Position numbers and translations under genes: made by a program. From contig NZ_CP092334.1 in the NCBI RefSeq assembly GCF_018595685.2, positions 2,756,001 to 2,820,000 on the forward strand: 64,000 nucleotides of DNA, in the 5' to 3' direction. This document shows, in pieces, positions 50,635 through 59,436 of the stretch (the stretch's first letter is position 1; each line of letters opens with the position of its first letter). Below the pieces are notes generated by a model. That model made no database searches. It saw only the letters and a list, made by a program, of their open reading frames with translations, and was not told the origin of the DNA. Origin of the DNA: Flavihumibacter rivuli (lineage in GTDB: Bacteria; Bacteroidota; Bacteroidia; Chitinophagales; Chitinophagaceae).

Positions 50635-51423
50635 CTAGTACTTCGCACCGATCAAACCAAAGGACTTCATCATTTTCCTGGTCAGGTGATAACTCAAGGT
50701 AAAGTAGTTGTAGGATAGTTTTTTGTAAGCACCAAAATCAAGCTTGAAGTTCAGCAGGCTGGTGATCTCTTCAGTGGTATCCTGCTTGAAATAGCCACCG
50801 AAATCATAGTATAGTATACCCTGCTCCTTAAAGGCCAGCATATCGCGGTAATGGAGGAACTTATTGGCCCTGCCGATCTTGTTCTTGTCAAATCCCTGGT
50901 CGAAACGCAGCGAGGCCGAATGCATTTGGCGGACAATCTTTTCTTCCGCATCAAACAAATGGGTATGGGCGGCAAGGATAGTGCCATCCTGCTCAGCATA
51001 ACTGATCCTGAGCATTGGCCCGAATTCCTCCATCATCTTGCGGGTTACCTTGGGTATCCCTTTCTGTTCAGCAAAGGGGTTAAAGAAGGCAATGAACTTA
51101 TCAATGTCCTGGTCAAAATAGGATTGAAGGCCATCCCGTTCACACTGCTTTACCTGCGCTTTAACTGTCCTGGCAAAACCTTCAAAAATCTCTTCGTTGT
51201 TCCTGCTAAGGTCAAGCTCAACTGTATGGTTGTCCTTCCTGATCAGCAAAGGATTTTTCAGGTCATCCGGGACATGTAGATAGGAATTGAAATAAAGGCT
51301 GTTCCATATACCCTTCTTCGCACCAAACCAATTATCATAAATCGGAAAAACAAAAAACTTCCGCCTCAACGTCACCATACAAATCTTAGGTTTAATGATT
51401 TTGTCCAGTTCCCCTCCCATCAT
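50635..51423 (-). CDS. FemAB/GNAT-like acyltransferase-fold protein, function unknown
   Basis: About 262 residues; ATGs at 51423 and 51420 are both possible (a GTG at 51426 also). No signal peptide. The pattern (TVKAQVKQCERDG, a basic/aromatic middle, then GRANKFLHYRDMLAFKEQGILYYDFGGYF) resembles FemAB-type or GNAT acyl transferases, where a C-terminal domain with conserved FGGY-like box binds the aminoacyl donor. I cannot name the substrate. It converges with the GH3 gene (25-nt gap). Confidence 0.6.
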   Translation of the reverse strand: MMGGELDKIIKPKICMVTLRRKFFVFPIYDNWFGAKKGIWNSLYFNSYLHVPDDLKNPLLIRKDNHTVELDLSRNNEEIFEGFARTVKAQVKQCERDGLQSYFDQDIDKFIAFFNPFAEQKGIPKVTRKMMEEFGPMLRISYAEQDGTILAAHTHLFDAEEKIVRQMHSASLRFDQGFDKNKIGRANKFLHYRDMLAFKEQGILYYDFGGYFKQDTTEEITSLLNFKLDFGAYKKLSYNYFTLSYHLTRKMMKSFGLIGAKY

Positions 51424-51687
51424 CACCAGCAGGGTTCCAGTCCTTTTAAAACTATTAGTGATGGGATAGAGGCTGCCAAAATAGCTTATGGTTGTGAAAC
51501 AAACAAGGCTTTACCGTTCAATTTCTTTCCTAAAGAACGGTCGTTAGTTTAATATTGACATGAACACCCGAATGGATGGATCTAGACTTACAGGCAAGGG
51601 ACGGGTCTGCCATCCTATCTCCTTATTAATGAGGGACTTCTTCCTAATGGGCAATTCTTCCTACATTCGCCCCAGAATTGAATCAAC

Positions 51688-52443
51688 ATGAAATTACTGG
51701 AAAACAAAGTAGTTATTGTTACCGGTGCCGCCCGTGGCATCGGCGAAGGCATTGCCCTTAAACTTGCAGAACAGGGTGCCAACATTGCTTTTACCTATGT
51801 TAGTGAGGGAAGCGCTCCCAAGGCCCAGGCACTGGAAGAAAAACTTGCCGCCTTTGGGGTAAAGGCCAAGGCCTATCGCAGTAATGCCGGCGTATTCGAG
51901 GAATGCGAAGCCTTCGTGAATGATGTGGTGAAGGAATTCGGTACAGTTGATGTTTGTGTGAACAATGCGGGTATTTCCAAGGACAACCTGCTCCTCCGTA
52001 TGAGCCCCGAGCAATGGGATGAAGTGATGATCACCAACCTGAAAAGTGTCTTCAACATGACCAAGCAGGTGATCCGCCCGATGATGAAGGCCCGCAAGGG
52101 AAGCATCATCAACATGAGCTCCATCATTGGGGTGCGTGGTAATGCCGGTCAGAGCAGTTATGCCGCTTCCAAGGCCGGTATCATTGGTTTCACCAAATCC
52201 ATGGCCCATGAACTGGGAAGCCGCAATATCCGCTGCAACGCCATTGCACCGGGATTCATCGAAACGGATATGACCCACTACCTGAAAGAAGGAGCCGCCG
52301 CAGAAGAGTTCCTGAAAAAGATCCCCCTGGGCCGTTTTGGAACCACCGAGGAGATCGCGAACACTACCCTTTTCCTTGCCAGTGACATGAGTTCTTATGT
52401 TACCGGACAGGTGATCAGTGCTTGTGGCGGATTGAACATCTGA
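51688..52443 (+). CDS. fabG: 3-oxoacyl-ACP reductase FabG
   Basis: 251 residues. Short-chain dehydrogenase: TGAARGIGEG at 12-21, NNAGI, INMSSIIG and the catalytic QSSYAASKAG; ends with SYVTGQVISACGGLNI as in FabG. It reduces 3-oxoacyl-ACP in fatty acid synthesis. An inverted repeat sits 150-175 nt upstream. A strong terminator follows. Among SDRs the assignment to FabG is by overall resemblance and the C-terminal box. Confidence 0.92.
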   Translation: MKLLENKVVIVTGAARGIGEGIALKLAEQGANIAFTYVSEGSAPKAQALEEKLAAFGVKAKAYRSNAGVFEECEAFVNDVVKEFGTVDVCVNNAGISKDNLLLRMSPEQWDEVMITNLKSVFNMTKQVIRPMMKARKGSIINMSSIIGVRGNAGQSSYAASKAGIIGFTKSMAHELGSRNIRCNAIAPGFIETDMTHYLKEGAAAEEFLKKIPLGRFGTTEEIANTTLFLASDMSSYVTGQVISACGGLNI

Positions 52444-52537
52444 TGCACCAGCTTAAGCTGTTTGGTTCCTGCAGACGGGTAAGAATGTTTGCCATTAAGA
52501 CAACTATTTGAGCCAGGTTGGATCAGGTAACCACCAT

Positions 52538-52569
52538 AAAAAATGGAGATCTTCTGGATCTCCATTTTT
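52538..52569 (+). terminator. Rho-independent terminator after fabG
   Basis: Stem AAAAATGGAGATC/GATCTCCATTTTT with loop TTCTG; the T-run follows the stem. It also lies at the 3' side of the fatty acid hydroxylase gene, and may serve both strands. Confidence 0.85.
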
Positions 52570-52610
52570 ATTTCCGGGATTACCCCGGCTATCTCTTTGA
52601 AATCGATTCT

Positions 52611-53270
52611 TTACTTGAACATCAGTTCCTTCACCTTCTCTTTATCTTCTTTTTCCTTGGTAAGGTCGAACATGGTACCAAAAACACGATCCCAGATGGT
52701 GGTGCTCACCCCAAATCCCTGGTGTTCGTTCTTGTAGTGGTGCAGGTGATGGTTTCTCCACAAGGGCTTCATCCATTTGAATGGAGGGTTCCAGGCATGG
52801 ATGGCGTAGTGCATGGAACCATACAACAGGTATCCTAACATGAATCCGGGGAAGAAAATGAATGCGTTCCTGCCCAGGATGAGGTATTGTATGGAGAAGA
52901 TGATGGAGGCAAGGATCAGGCTCGGTACAGGAGGCATGAACAGGCGCTCCTTATCCCTAGGGTAATGGTGGTGGTTGCCATGCATCACATAAACGACCTT
53001 CTGGGCACGCGGACTTTCAGCAATCATATGGAATACCCAGCGGTGCATGATGTATTCAAAAAAGGTCCAGAAGAACATCCCGAAAATAAAAAGTCCTGCC
53101 ACTTTCATACCAGATGCATCAAAGCGGGTTGCAGCATAATAAGGCAAGCCAATGATCACCGGCAGGTACATACCCCAGATCACCAGGGGATGTGTCTTGG
53201 TCAGCATTTCGAGATACTGGTTCTTGAAAAGTTGGGCCTGGCCTTTATTATGAATTTTCTCAAACTTCAT
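52611..53270 (-). CDS. Fatty acid hydroxylase / sterol desaturase family membrane protein
   Basis: 219 residues, about four hydrophobic segments. The eight-histidine di-iron pattern is present: MHRWVFHM, HGNHHHYPRD, HYAIHAW and HHLHHYKNEHQGFGVS. This family hydroxylates or desaturates lipids; Bacteroidota make hydroxylated sphingo- or ornithine-type lipids, so such a substrate is plausible. It converges with fabG; no obvious operon partner. Confidence 0.88.
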   Translation of the reverse strand: MKFEKIHNKGQAQLFKNQYLEMLTKTHPLVIWGMYLPVIIGLPYYAATRFDASGMKVAGLFIFGMFFWTFFEYIMHRWVFHMIAESPRAQKVVYVMHGNHHHYPRDKERLFMPPVPSLILASIIFSIQYLILGRNAFIFFPGFMLGYLLYGSMHYAIHAWNPPFKWMKPLWRNHHLHHYKNEHQGFGVSTTIWDRVFGTMFDLTKEKEDKEKVKELMFK

Positions 53271-53410
53271 ACTTCCTACAGATTATCGGCAAAAATAAGG
53301 ATTTCCCCTGCTGGCCTAGGGGTGTTTAGCTGTTAAATAAACAGATCTTCATCTTCCTAAACAGCCTTTCAAAAGAACTTGTCAGAAATCAACCTGCTTC
53401 CCCCGTCTCC

Positions 53411-55246
53411 TCACTTTGCAGACTGCCGGAGCGCCTGTGCTTCCATCAGGGCCATCAGGTAGACCAATGATGCTGTTCCATCCATGGTAGGCTCATTGGT
53501 GCTATAATCGCCGTAATCATCATGATATACCGCCAGATCACTCTGGAAGGGGGCATATTCATCCGCCTCATAAAGGGTAAGCCCGATCAGTCCCTTGAAA
53601 ATACTGGTATAGACAGGCCCATCCACCAATCCACCGTCGATCGGGTATTGCTTCAGGTGGGTGAAGGCAGAGTGCGGGTCAACGGGCGTATCACCGTTGT
53701 AAGGAAGGCCATAGACCATACTGGTACCCCAGGGATTGCATCCAAACAACCAATCGATATTGGCCTGTGCCAATTCAGCATAGCCCTGGTCACCGCTCTG
53801 GGAAGCATACCAACTGCACTGGATGGCGAAACTGGTGGTCAGGTTATTGCTGCACCATATAAAGGGTATCCCACGGTAGAATGCGTTCTGGCTGGCCTTT
53901 TGCCAAACCGATTCGATTCCCTGCTTATAATAGCCCATCAATTCCTTCCCTAATCCATTGGGGTCTGCCAGGGCCAGTTCACGATGACCGAGGTTAATGA
54001 ATGGGTACCACTGGTAATGCCTGGCCATATCCTTTCCCAGCCAGGGGGTAATCGTTTCCTTCCGGGCATAAAAAGCAGCAGAGTCAAGGAAAGGTTTGCC
54101 GATCCTGCGCTGGTCAGCCATTCCACCACTCAATTTCCCGGCATAATACATCATGTAACTGGCCACTGCGGAATAGCCCAACTCCATATCATCTACCCAG
54201 TTATCTTCTTCATAAAAATAGGGCGCCCTATTGGGGGCGGTCTGGCAAACGCCGGGTGCACTGCGGGCTATGGCCATTGCGGTGGAAGCACCCGATGCCA
54301 GGTCAAGGGCAAAAGCCTCATCCAATGGGTCAAAGACCATGGCCCCCAGGGCAAAAGCACTGGCAAACTTAGCCGCAGTGGAAGCTTTTCCGGTACTGCG
54401 GTTCTTGTACTTCCCAAGCCCCTGGGGACTCCCGGTTACAAAATAAACAGGGCGCTCATATCCTTTACCATATTGACTGTCCAATCCGGGAATCCGCATG
54501 CTGATATGGTCCCGGTCATCCGCCAGCTGGTTGAACATCCAATCCTTATTGGGATGCATCTTGCGCAGCCACTGCAGTCCCCATTTGGCTTCATCGGCGA
54601 TGTCCGGTATCCCGTTACTACCTGCCAGTCCATTGGCCTGGTGGCCATCCCCAAAAACAGTCGGGAAGTCGCGGTAGGCCATCAACAGGTGATAGGTCGC
54701 ATTGGCCGAGGTGGTCACGTATTGCAGGTAGTCACTGGCATCATGCCAGCCCCCTGACACATCAATATGGGAGCTGTCGGGCATGGGGCCATACATCGTG
54801 TAACCATCATAGTTATGACAGGAATCTTTCAGGAAAGGATTGAATCCGCTTCTTTGCTGGCGCATGTAGCGCAGGCAGAAATCTGCGGTACCTGTATATA
54901 CATTGCCATCTATCCTGAATACCGGTGATTCCGCCTTGCCTGCCCTAAGCTTGTAATTACCGGTACCAGTGAAGCTGCTGAAATTAAGCCGGTAGGTTTG
55001 GAGGAAGGGGCCATAGGCTCCGAAGGCCTTGCCTGCCGGTCCTTTGAACACCACTTTCCCACTGGCAGCATCCACCAGTTCAAATCCGTTGAGTGAAGCA
55101 TTCTCCTTAGCTCCCCAAACAGCAATTTTGATCCCTTTGGGTAAGTAACCCAGCTGGTTGATCCTGATCCATTGCTGCGGGGTGTTTTGGGCCTGAGGGG
55201 AATTCCCCATCAACAGGAAGAGCGCGAAATAAATGATGTACTTCAT
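53411..55246 (-). CDS. Glycoside hydrolase family 9 enzyme
   Basis: I use ATG 55246 (MKYIIYFALFLLMGNSPQAQ), 611 residues; a TTG at 55252 is the longer choice. A CelD-type N-terminal Ig-like domain (about 25-110, INQLGYLPKGIKIAVW) precedes the alpha6/alpha6 barrel (about 120-600). The catalytic Asp region is SGGWHDASDYLQYV (usual form HDAGDY), and the late STNEPTMDG carries the presumed acid Glu. GH9 are mostly endoglucanases or cellobiohydrolases, some exo-glucosaminidases. It starts 2 nt after the stop of the upstream serine hydrolase gene, so the two are co-expressed. Confidence 0.92.
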   Translation of the reverse strand: MKYIIYFALFLLMGNSPQAQNTPQQWIRINQLGYLPKGIKIAVWGAKENASLNGFELVDAASGKVVFKGPAGKAFGAYGPFLQTYRLNFSSFTGTGNYKLRAGKAESPVFRIDGNVYTGTADFCLRYMRQQRSGFNPFLKDSCHNYDGYTMYGPMPDSSHIDVSGGWHDASDYLQYVTTSANATYHLLMAYRDFPTVFGDGHQANGLAGSNGIPDIADEAKWGLQWLRKMHPNKDWMFNQLADDRDHISMRIPGLDSQYGKGYERPVYFVTGSPQGLGKYKNRSTGKASTAAKFASAFALGAMVFDPLDEAFALDLASGASTAMAIARSAPGVCQTAPNRAPYFYEEDNWVDDMELGYSAVASYMMYYAGKLSGGMADQRRIGKPFLDSAAFYARKETITPWLGKDMARHYQWYPFINLGHRELALADPNGLGKELMGYYKQGIESVWQKASQNAFYRGIPFIWCSNNLTTSFAIQCSWYASQSGDQGYAELAQANIDWLFGCNPWGTSMVYGLPYNGDTPVDPHSAFTHLKQYPIDGGLVDGPVYTSIFKGLIGLTLYEADEYAPFQSDLAVYHDDYGDYSTNEPTMDGTASLVYLMALMEAQALRQSAK

Positions 55247-55248
55247 GG

Positions 55249-56505
55249 TCAATCTGCATAATTGAATTGAAAGGAAGACAGGTCTGGCTGGCGTTTGCGT
55301 TTCCGCTGCAATTCATGCGCATGGATGATCTCCCCTACCTCCCTGAAGAAAGGATAACCGATACTTTCGTACTCATACTTATCATCATTCAACACCTCAT
55401 CGCTATTCACATAGATCACGCCACTCAGCATGTACTCCACTTTATGGGCAAAGTCAACTATATAACAAACATCGATCAGGTAACCATAGGACCAGCCGGT
55501 CTTATTGAAGCTCCTGATGGAAGGGGGAAGCTTCCTTCGCCCATCTTTAAAAAAGAAGAACTTGGTATAACTATCGAAAAAGGCACTGGTATCATAATTG
55601 GGGAAGCGGCTTTCGGAAGGGAGCTTCGACATATACTTCAGTAAGAATTTCCTGTCGTTCTCATCCAATTGGAAACGCTGGTTACCCGGTACCGAATTCG
55701 GGAAGATCACCGCCTGCATCATCCGCTGCAGATCAGGCAGGGGAAGGCAATTATGGGTGGTGAAATCCATCGGCTGGTTGAGCAGGGAATCATTCCGGTT
55801 GTAATGGGCCTTACCTACGAGTATCCGCTTGCTGAAATCAAAAGCCTGCCGGTTAAAGGCTGCAGGCTGTTCATACAACAGTCTTCCATCTTCCCCCGTA
55901 AACCGGATCGGGTTGGTATGGCGGTTCTGGTCCTCCGTCATGGTAACGAATCGCCTGGTGATACGCGAACCACTATACCCCATTTCCCGCAACCGGGTAT
56001 TGAGCATTTCCTGCCCAACAAACTCGTATAAACGATTGTAAGCGTCGTTATCGCTTACCAGGAAGATCTTCTTCACATAATGCCCAACAGTTGGCCATCC
56101 ATTGGCGGCGCTGGTATCCTTTTCCACCCTTGTCTGTCCACCATATGCGCTGTCGGTCAGCATAGGGGTATCCAGGCCAATGCCTTTAGGCCTCAGGGTA
56201 TTCAGTTTCTCCAGTGCCATAATCGCCGTTGGCAATTTGGCCATGGAAGCGGGGTTGAAATAATCGCATGTATCTAACCGGAAGGAATAGTTCCTCAAGA
56301 CCGGCCTGTTCTTCCGGTCGCGGTCGATCTGGGTATAGATCAGCTGGTAATGATAGACCTCAGGATGGTCGAGGACCTGCTTCAGAAAGGGTGAGGCATG
56401 GGCCCTCAGCAACTGCTCCAGTTTTACCGTATCCACTGGCTGTGCCCTGCCACCAATAAAGGCGGAAAGGCTAAAGAGGAAAACCAATACTGTCCTGGAC
56501 TTCAT
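55249..56505 (-). CDS. Secreted class A beta-lactamase-like serine hydrolase
   Basis: 418 residues; signal peptide ends at IGGRAQ. Class A beta-lactamase/transpeptidase fold: SxxK in NPASMAKLP, SDN in FLVSDNDAYNRLYE and KTG in SFNKTGWSYG. At 418 residues it is longer than a typical class A lactamase (about 290). It may be a peptidase, esterase or PBP-like hydrolase rather than a resistance gene. It precedes GH9 in a two-gene operon and diverges from the FAH gene across 70 bp. Confidence 0.87.
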   Translation of the reverse strand: MKSRTVLVFLFSLSAFIGGRAQPVDTVKLEQLLRAHASPFLKQVLDHPEVYHYQLIYTQIDRDRKNRPVLRNYSFRLDTCDYFNPASMAKLPTAIMALEKLNTLRPKGIGLDTPMLTDSAYGGQTRVEKDTSAANGWPTVGHYVKKIFLVSDNDAYNRLYEFVGQEMLNTRLREMGYSGSRITRRFVTMTEDQNRHTNPIRFTGEDGRLLYEQPAAFNRQAFDFSKRILVGKAHYNRNDSLLNQPMDFTTHNCLPLPDLQRMMQAVIFPNSVPGNQRFQLDENDRKFLLKYMSKLPSESRFPNYDTSAFFDSYTKFFFFKDGRRKLPPSIRSFNKTGWSYGYLIDVCYIVDFAHKVEYMLSGVIYVNSDEVLNDDKYEYESIGYPFFREVGEIIHAHELQRKRKRQPDLSSFQFNYAD

Positions 56506-56548
56506 GATGGTGAAAGGGGATTAATGCAGGTAAGATAATTATTCCTGT

Positions 56549-56556
56549 TAATTTTG
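56549..56556 (+). promoter_or_regulatory. -7 promoter element of FAH gene
   Basis: TAATTTTG on the plus strand fits TAnnTTTG and lies 19 nt before the ATG at 56576. Likely drives the FAH-flavin reductase pair. Confidence 0.5.
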
Positions 56557-56575
56557 CCCCCTTAAAGCTTGTGAT

Positions 56576-57589
56576 ATGAAACTCGTTTCTTACCTGAAGG
56601 AAGGGCATGACCAACTGGCCGTTTTCGTGGATGGTTACCTGTATGATATGGAAGTGCTGCACCCCGACCTTCCCAACAATATGAATATGTTCCTGCAATA
56701 TTGGGAGGATTCTTTCCCGGTGGCGCAGGTTGGTGAACGCATGATCAAAGAAGGCAGGATCAGCAAGGATAAAGGATTCCCGATGGACCAGGCCTATGTG
56801 CTGGCACCGGTTCCCTTCCCTACCTCCTGCCGTGATGGCTATGCCTTCCGCCAGCACGTGGCTTCGGCCCGCAGGAACAGGGGAGTACCCATGATCCCGG
56901 AGTTCGACCAATACCCCATCTTCTATTTCACCAACCATACTTCCATCCAGGGTCCCGGCGATATCATCTGCATGCCGGACCATTTTGAAAAACTCGATTT
57001 TGAACTGGAAGCTGCCATCGTGATCAGCAAGGCAGGAAGGAATATCCCGGCAGAAGAGGCGGATGAATATATTGCCGGACTCATGATCATGAATGACATG
57101 AGTGCCCGCAGGCTCCAGATGGAAGAGATGTTGCTGAACCTCGGACCTGCGAAGGGCAAGGATTTCTCCACTGTGATCGGGCCCTGGCTGGTGACATTGG
57201 ATGAACTGGAAGAATATGAGATCCCCGCGAAGGAGGGACATACCGGTAAGAACTGGAACCTGCGCATGCAGTGCTGGGTGAACGGCGTCCAGGTGAGTGA
57301 TGGCAATGTGGGGGACATGGACTGGACATTTGCCGAGATCGTTGAACGCTGCTCCTATGGCGTAACCATCCACCCCGGTGATGTGATCGGTAGCGGAACA
57401 GTAGGAACAGGATGTTTCCTGGAACTCAATGGAACCGGTAAGCTAAACGACCCTAACTACCAGGAACAATGGCTGCAGGATGGTGATACAGTGGAAATGG
57501 AGATCACCGGCCTGGGAAGGCTGAAGAATACCATTGTAGCAGAACCTACCGACTTCTCCATTCTCGCCAGGAAAAAAACAGCCCAATAA
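56576..57589 (+). CDS. Fumarylacetoacetate hydrolase family protein
   Basis: 337 residues, cytoplasmic. The FAH C-terminal domain carries the metal ligands in ELEAAIVISKAGRNI and the box GDVIGSGTVGTGC; also FYFTNHTS and MIMNDMSARRLQ. FAH-fold enzymes cleave C-C bonds of acylpyruvates such as fumarylacetoacetate in tyrosine breakdown. Exact substrate is unknown without the rest of a pathway; no homogentisate dioxygenase is in the window. Followed 23 nt later by a flavin reductase. Confidence 0.9.
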   Translation: MKLVSYLKEGHDQLAVFVDGYLYDMEVLHPDLPNNMNMFLQYWEDSFPVAQVGERMIKEGRISKDKGFPMDQAYVLAPVPFPTSCRDGYAFRQHVASARRNRGVPMIPEFDQYPIFYFTNHTSIQGPGDIICMPDHFEKLDFELEAAIVISKAGRNIPAEEADEYIAGLMIMNDMSARRLQMEEMLLNLGPAKGKDFSTVIGPWLVTLDELEEYEIPAKEGHTGKNWNLRMQCWVNGVQVSDGNVGDMDWTFAEIVERCSYGVTIHPGDVIGSGTVGTGCFLELNGTGKLNDPNYQEQWLQDGDTVEMEITGLGRLKNTIVAEPTDFSILARKKTAQ

Positions 57590-57612
57590 CACATAACATT
57601 CAAGTATAACCG

Positions 57613-58497
57613 ATGATCATAGACCTGTCCACCTTAACATCACCGCAAAGACAGAACTGGTTGCAGCACGCAGTCGCCCCAAGGCCGATCTGCTTTGCCT
57701 CTAGCGTTGACAAGGACGGAAACATCAACCTTAGCCCCTTCTCCTTTTTCAATATGTTCTCTTCCACCCCGCCTATTGTGGTCTTCTCTCCTGCAAGAAG
57801 GGTTAGGGACAATTCCACCAAGCACACGCTGGACAATGTATTGGAGGTTCCGGAAGTGGTGATCAGCATTGTGGACGAAAGCATGGTCCAACAGATGAGC
57901 CTTTCCAGTTGCGAATTTCCGAAGGAGGTGAATGAGTTTTATAAATCAGGGTTCACCATGGAAAAGGCCAGCATGGTGCAACCCCCGATGGTGAAAGAGA
58001 GCAAGGTGAAAATGGAATGTAAGGTTATTGAAGTAAAACCCCTGGGTACTGAAGGCGGCGCGGGCAACCTGGTGATCTGTGAAGTATTGCGCATGCACGT
58101 TGACGATAGTATCCTCAATGCAGAGGGCACCATGATCGACCAGAGGAAGCTGCATCATGTCGCCAGGCTGGGAGGGGATTGGTACTGCAGGGTGGATGAA
58201 CACAGTTTGTTCCAGGTAGAAAAACCCAGTGTGAAGCTGGGGATCGGTGTAGATGCCCTTCCTGCACATATCCGCAACAGCCGCATCCTGACCGGGAATA
58301 ACCTTGGCCAACTGGGCAACGTACATGATTTTCCTGCAGTTGATCCTACTTACCACGATGATCGCCTGAAGCAGATCTTCCAGTATTATTCCATTAACCC
58401 GGAAGAGATGGAGAAAGAACTGCATACCTATGCGAAGGAATTGCTGGACCAGGGCAAGGTGACAGAAGGCTGGCAGGTCTTACTGGCCCTTAATTGA
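57613..58497 (+). CDS. Flavin reductase-like FMN-binding split-barrel protein
   Basis: 294 residues. Flavin reductase domain (about 10-190): VAPRPICFASSVDKDGNINLSPFSFFN and PPIVVFSPARR are typical of the DIM6/NTAB-type split barrel. The C-terminal 100 residues (GDWYCRVDEHSLFQVEKPSV) are characteristic of the longer group found in Bacteroidota. It may supply reduced flavin to a partner oxygenase or act as an oxidoreductase itself. Linked to the FAH gene. Confidence 0.88.
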   Translation: MIIDLSTLTSPQRQNWLQHAVAPRPICFASSVDKDGNINLSPFSFFNMFSSTPPIVVFSPARRVRDNSTKHTLDNVLEVPEVVISIVDESMVQQMSLSSCEFPKEVNEFYKSGFTMEKASMVQPPMVKESKVKMECKVIEVKPLGTEGGAGNLVICEVLRMHVDDSILNAEGTMIDQRKLHHVARLGGDWYCRVDEHSLFQVEKPSVKLGIGVDALPAHIRNSRILTGNNLGQLGNVHDFPAVDPTYHDDRLKQIFQYYSINPEEMEKELHTYAKELLDQGKVTEGWQVLLALN

Positions 58498-58511
58498 TGC
58501 GAAAATATTTG

Positions 58512-58556
58512 TAACTTATAGTATTCAAGGTCCATTACCAGGATTACTATAAGTTA
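58512..58556. repeat. 12-bp inverted repeat before DUF6268 gene
   Basis: TAACTTATAGTA (58512-58523) and TACTATAAGTTA (58545-58556) are perfect inverted repeats with a 21-nt loop, followed by TCTTTTGCTTTT. It could be a terminator for the upstream pair or an operator/leader structure for the next gene. Confidence 0.5.
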
Positions 58557-58560
58557 TCTT

Positions 58561-59436
58561 TTGCTTTTGGCAGGATGTTGTCCCATCATAACAAAAGCAC
58601 AACCTTACATCGACCTGCTCAATGTGCGGTATACGAATAGTCCTGCCCATACAGGATTGATCAACCAGGACGAGCCGGACCTCAAGCTGAATCACTTCTT
58701 CGGCAACATCAACCTCCCTATTCCCCTAAAGCTGGATCGTTCAGATGTATTGGTCATCAGCCCCTACTTCGAGCAATGGGATGTTGGGGTAGAAAAAGAA
58801 AAAACAACGGTACAGGGCTTTGGGCTGCCGGTTGGCATCCAGAAAAAGCTGAATGAAAAATGGGGCATGACAGCCTTGTTGTTCTATCGCTACAACAGGC
58901 AAACCCCTATTAAGGATGACCCCGATATCAGTGACCAATGGGGAGGCGTATTGATCGCGAACCTCAGGCGAAACCCTTCTCTTGTCTTTCGCTTTGGCGT
59001 GTATTACAACAAAGAGTTCTTTGGGCATTTTGTGGTACCACTCCTTGGCCTCGACTGGAAACTGAATGATCGCAATAATATTTTTGGGACACTGCCCGGT
59101 GCCATCACCTGGGAGAGAAAAGTCACAGGAAAATTCTATTATGGTATGAACTTCCGCGCCATTACCAACTCCTACCGACTGAGGCTGGAAGACCCCTGTG
59201 CAAGTGGAGATTGCAGCCAGCGGGCCTACCTGAGGATCGATGAGAACCAGGTCGGTTTCTATGCAGATGTCTACCTAACCAAAAAACTGGTACTGAACGG
59301 TGAGATCGGGCATTCCGTCCTGAGGAAACTGAGGTATGGCATCACCGCAGACAAGGGCGATACCAGGCAAACCCTTTCCCAACAAGACAATTTCTATTTC
59401 CGCATCAGTACAGCCTACCGCCTGAGGTTACGCTAG
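58561..59436 (+). CDS. DUF6268-family outer-membrane beta-barrel protein
   Basis: About 291 residues. From the only standard in-frame start, TTG 58561, the signal region is short (LLAGCCPIITKAQ); the frame is open upstream to a TAG at 58519 but has no ATG, GTG or other TTG. The mature part is beta-barrel-like: LNVRYTNSPAHTG, LNHFFGNINLPIPLKL, GVYYNKEFFGHFVVPLLGLDW and a final FRISTAYRLRLR. This matches DUF6268. Function unknown. It ends 4 nt inside the convergent glycosyltransferase gene's end (59433-59436). Confidence 0.78.
   Translation: MLLAGCCPIITKAQPYIDLLNVRYTNSPAHTGLINQDEPDLKLNHFFGNINLPIPLKLDRSDVLVISPYFEQWDVGVEKEKTTVQGFGLPVGIQKKLNEKWGMTALLFYRYNRQTPIKDDPDISDQWGGVLIANLRRNPSLVFRFGVYYNKEFFGHFVVPLLGLDWKLNDRNNIFGTLPGAITWERKVTGKFYYGMNFRAITNSYRLRLEDPCASGDCSQRAYLRIDENQVGFYADVYLTKKLVLNGEIGHSVLRKLRYGITADKGDTRQTLSQQDNFYFRISTAYRLRLR

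Noticed and set aside
56485..56500. TGTCCTGG near the serine-hydrolase start as a seventh operator
   Set aside because: Only one copy, within coding sequence, and no second copy at 10 bp.
55249..56505. Calling the serine hydrolase an antibiotic-resistance beta-lactamase
   Set aside because: It is about 130 residues longer than class A lactamases and sits in an operon with a glycosidase; the fold alone does not show lactamase activity.
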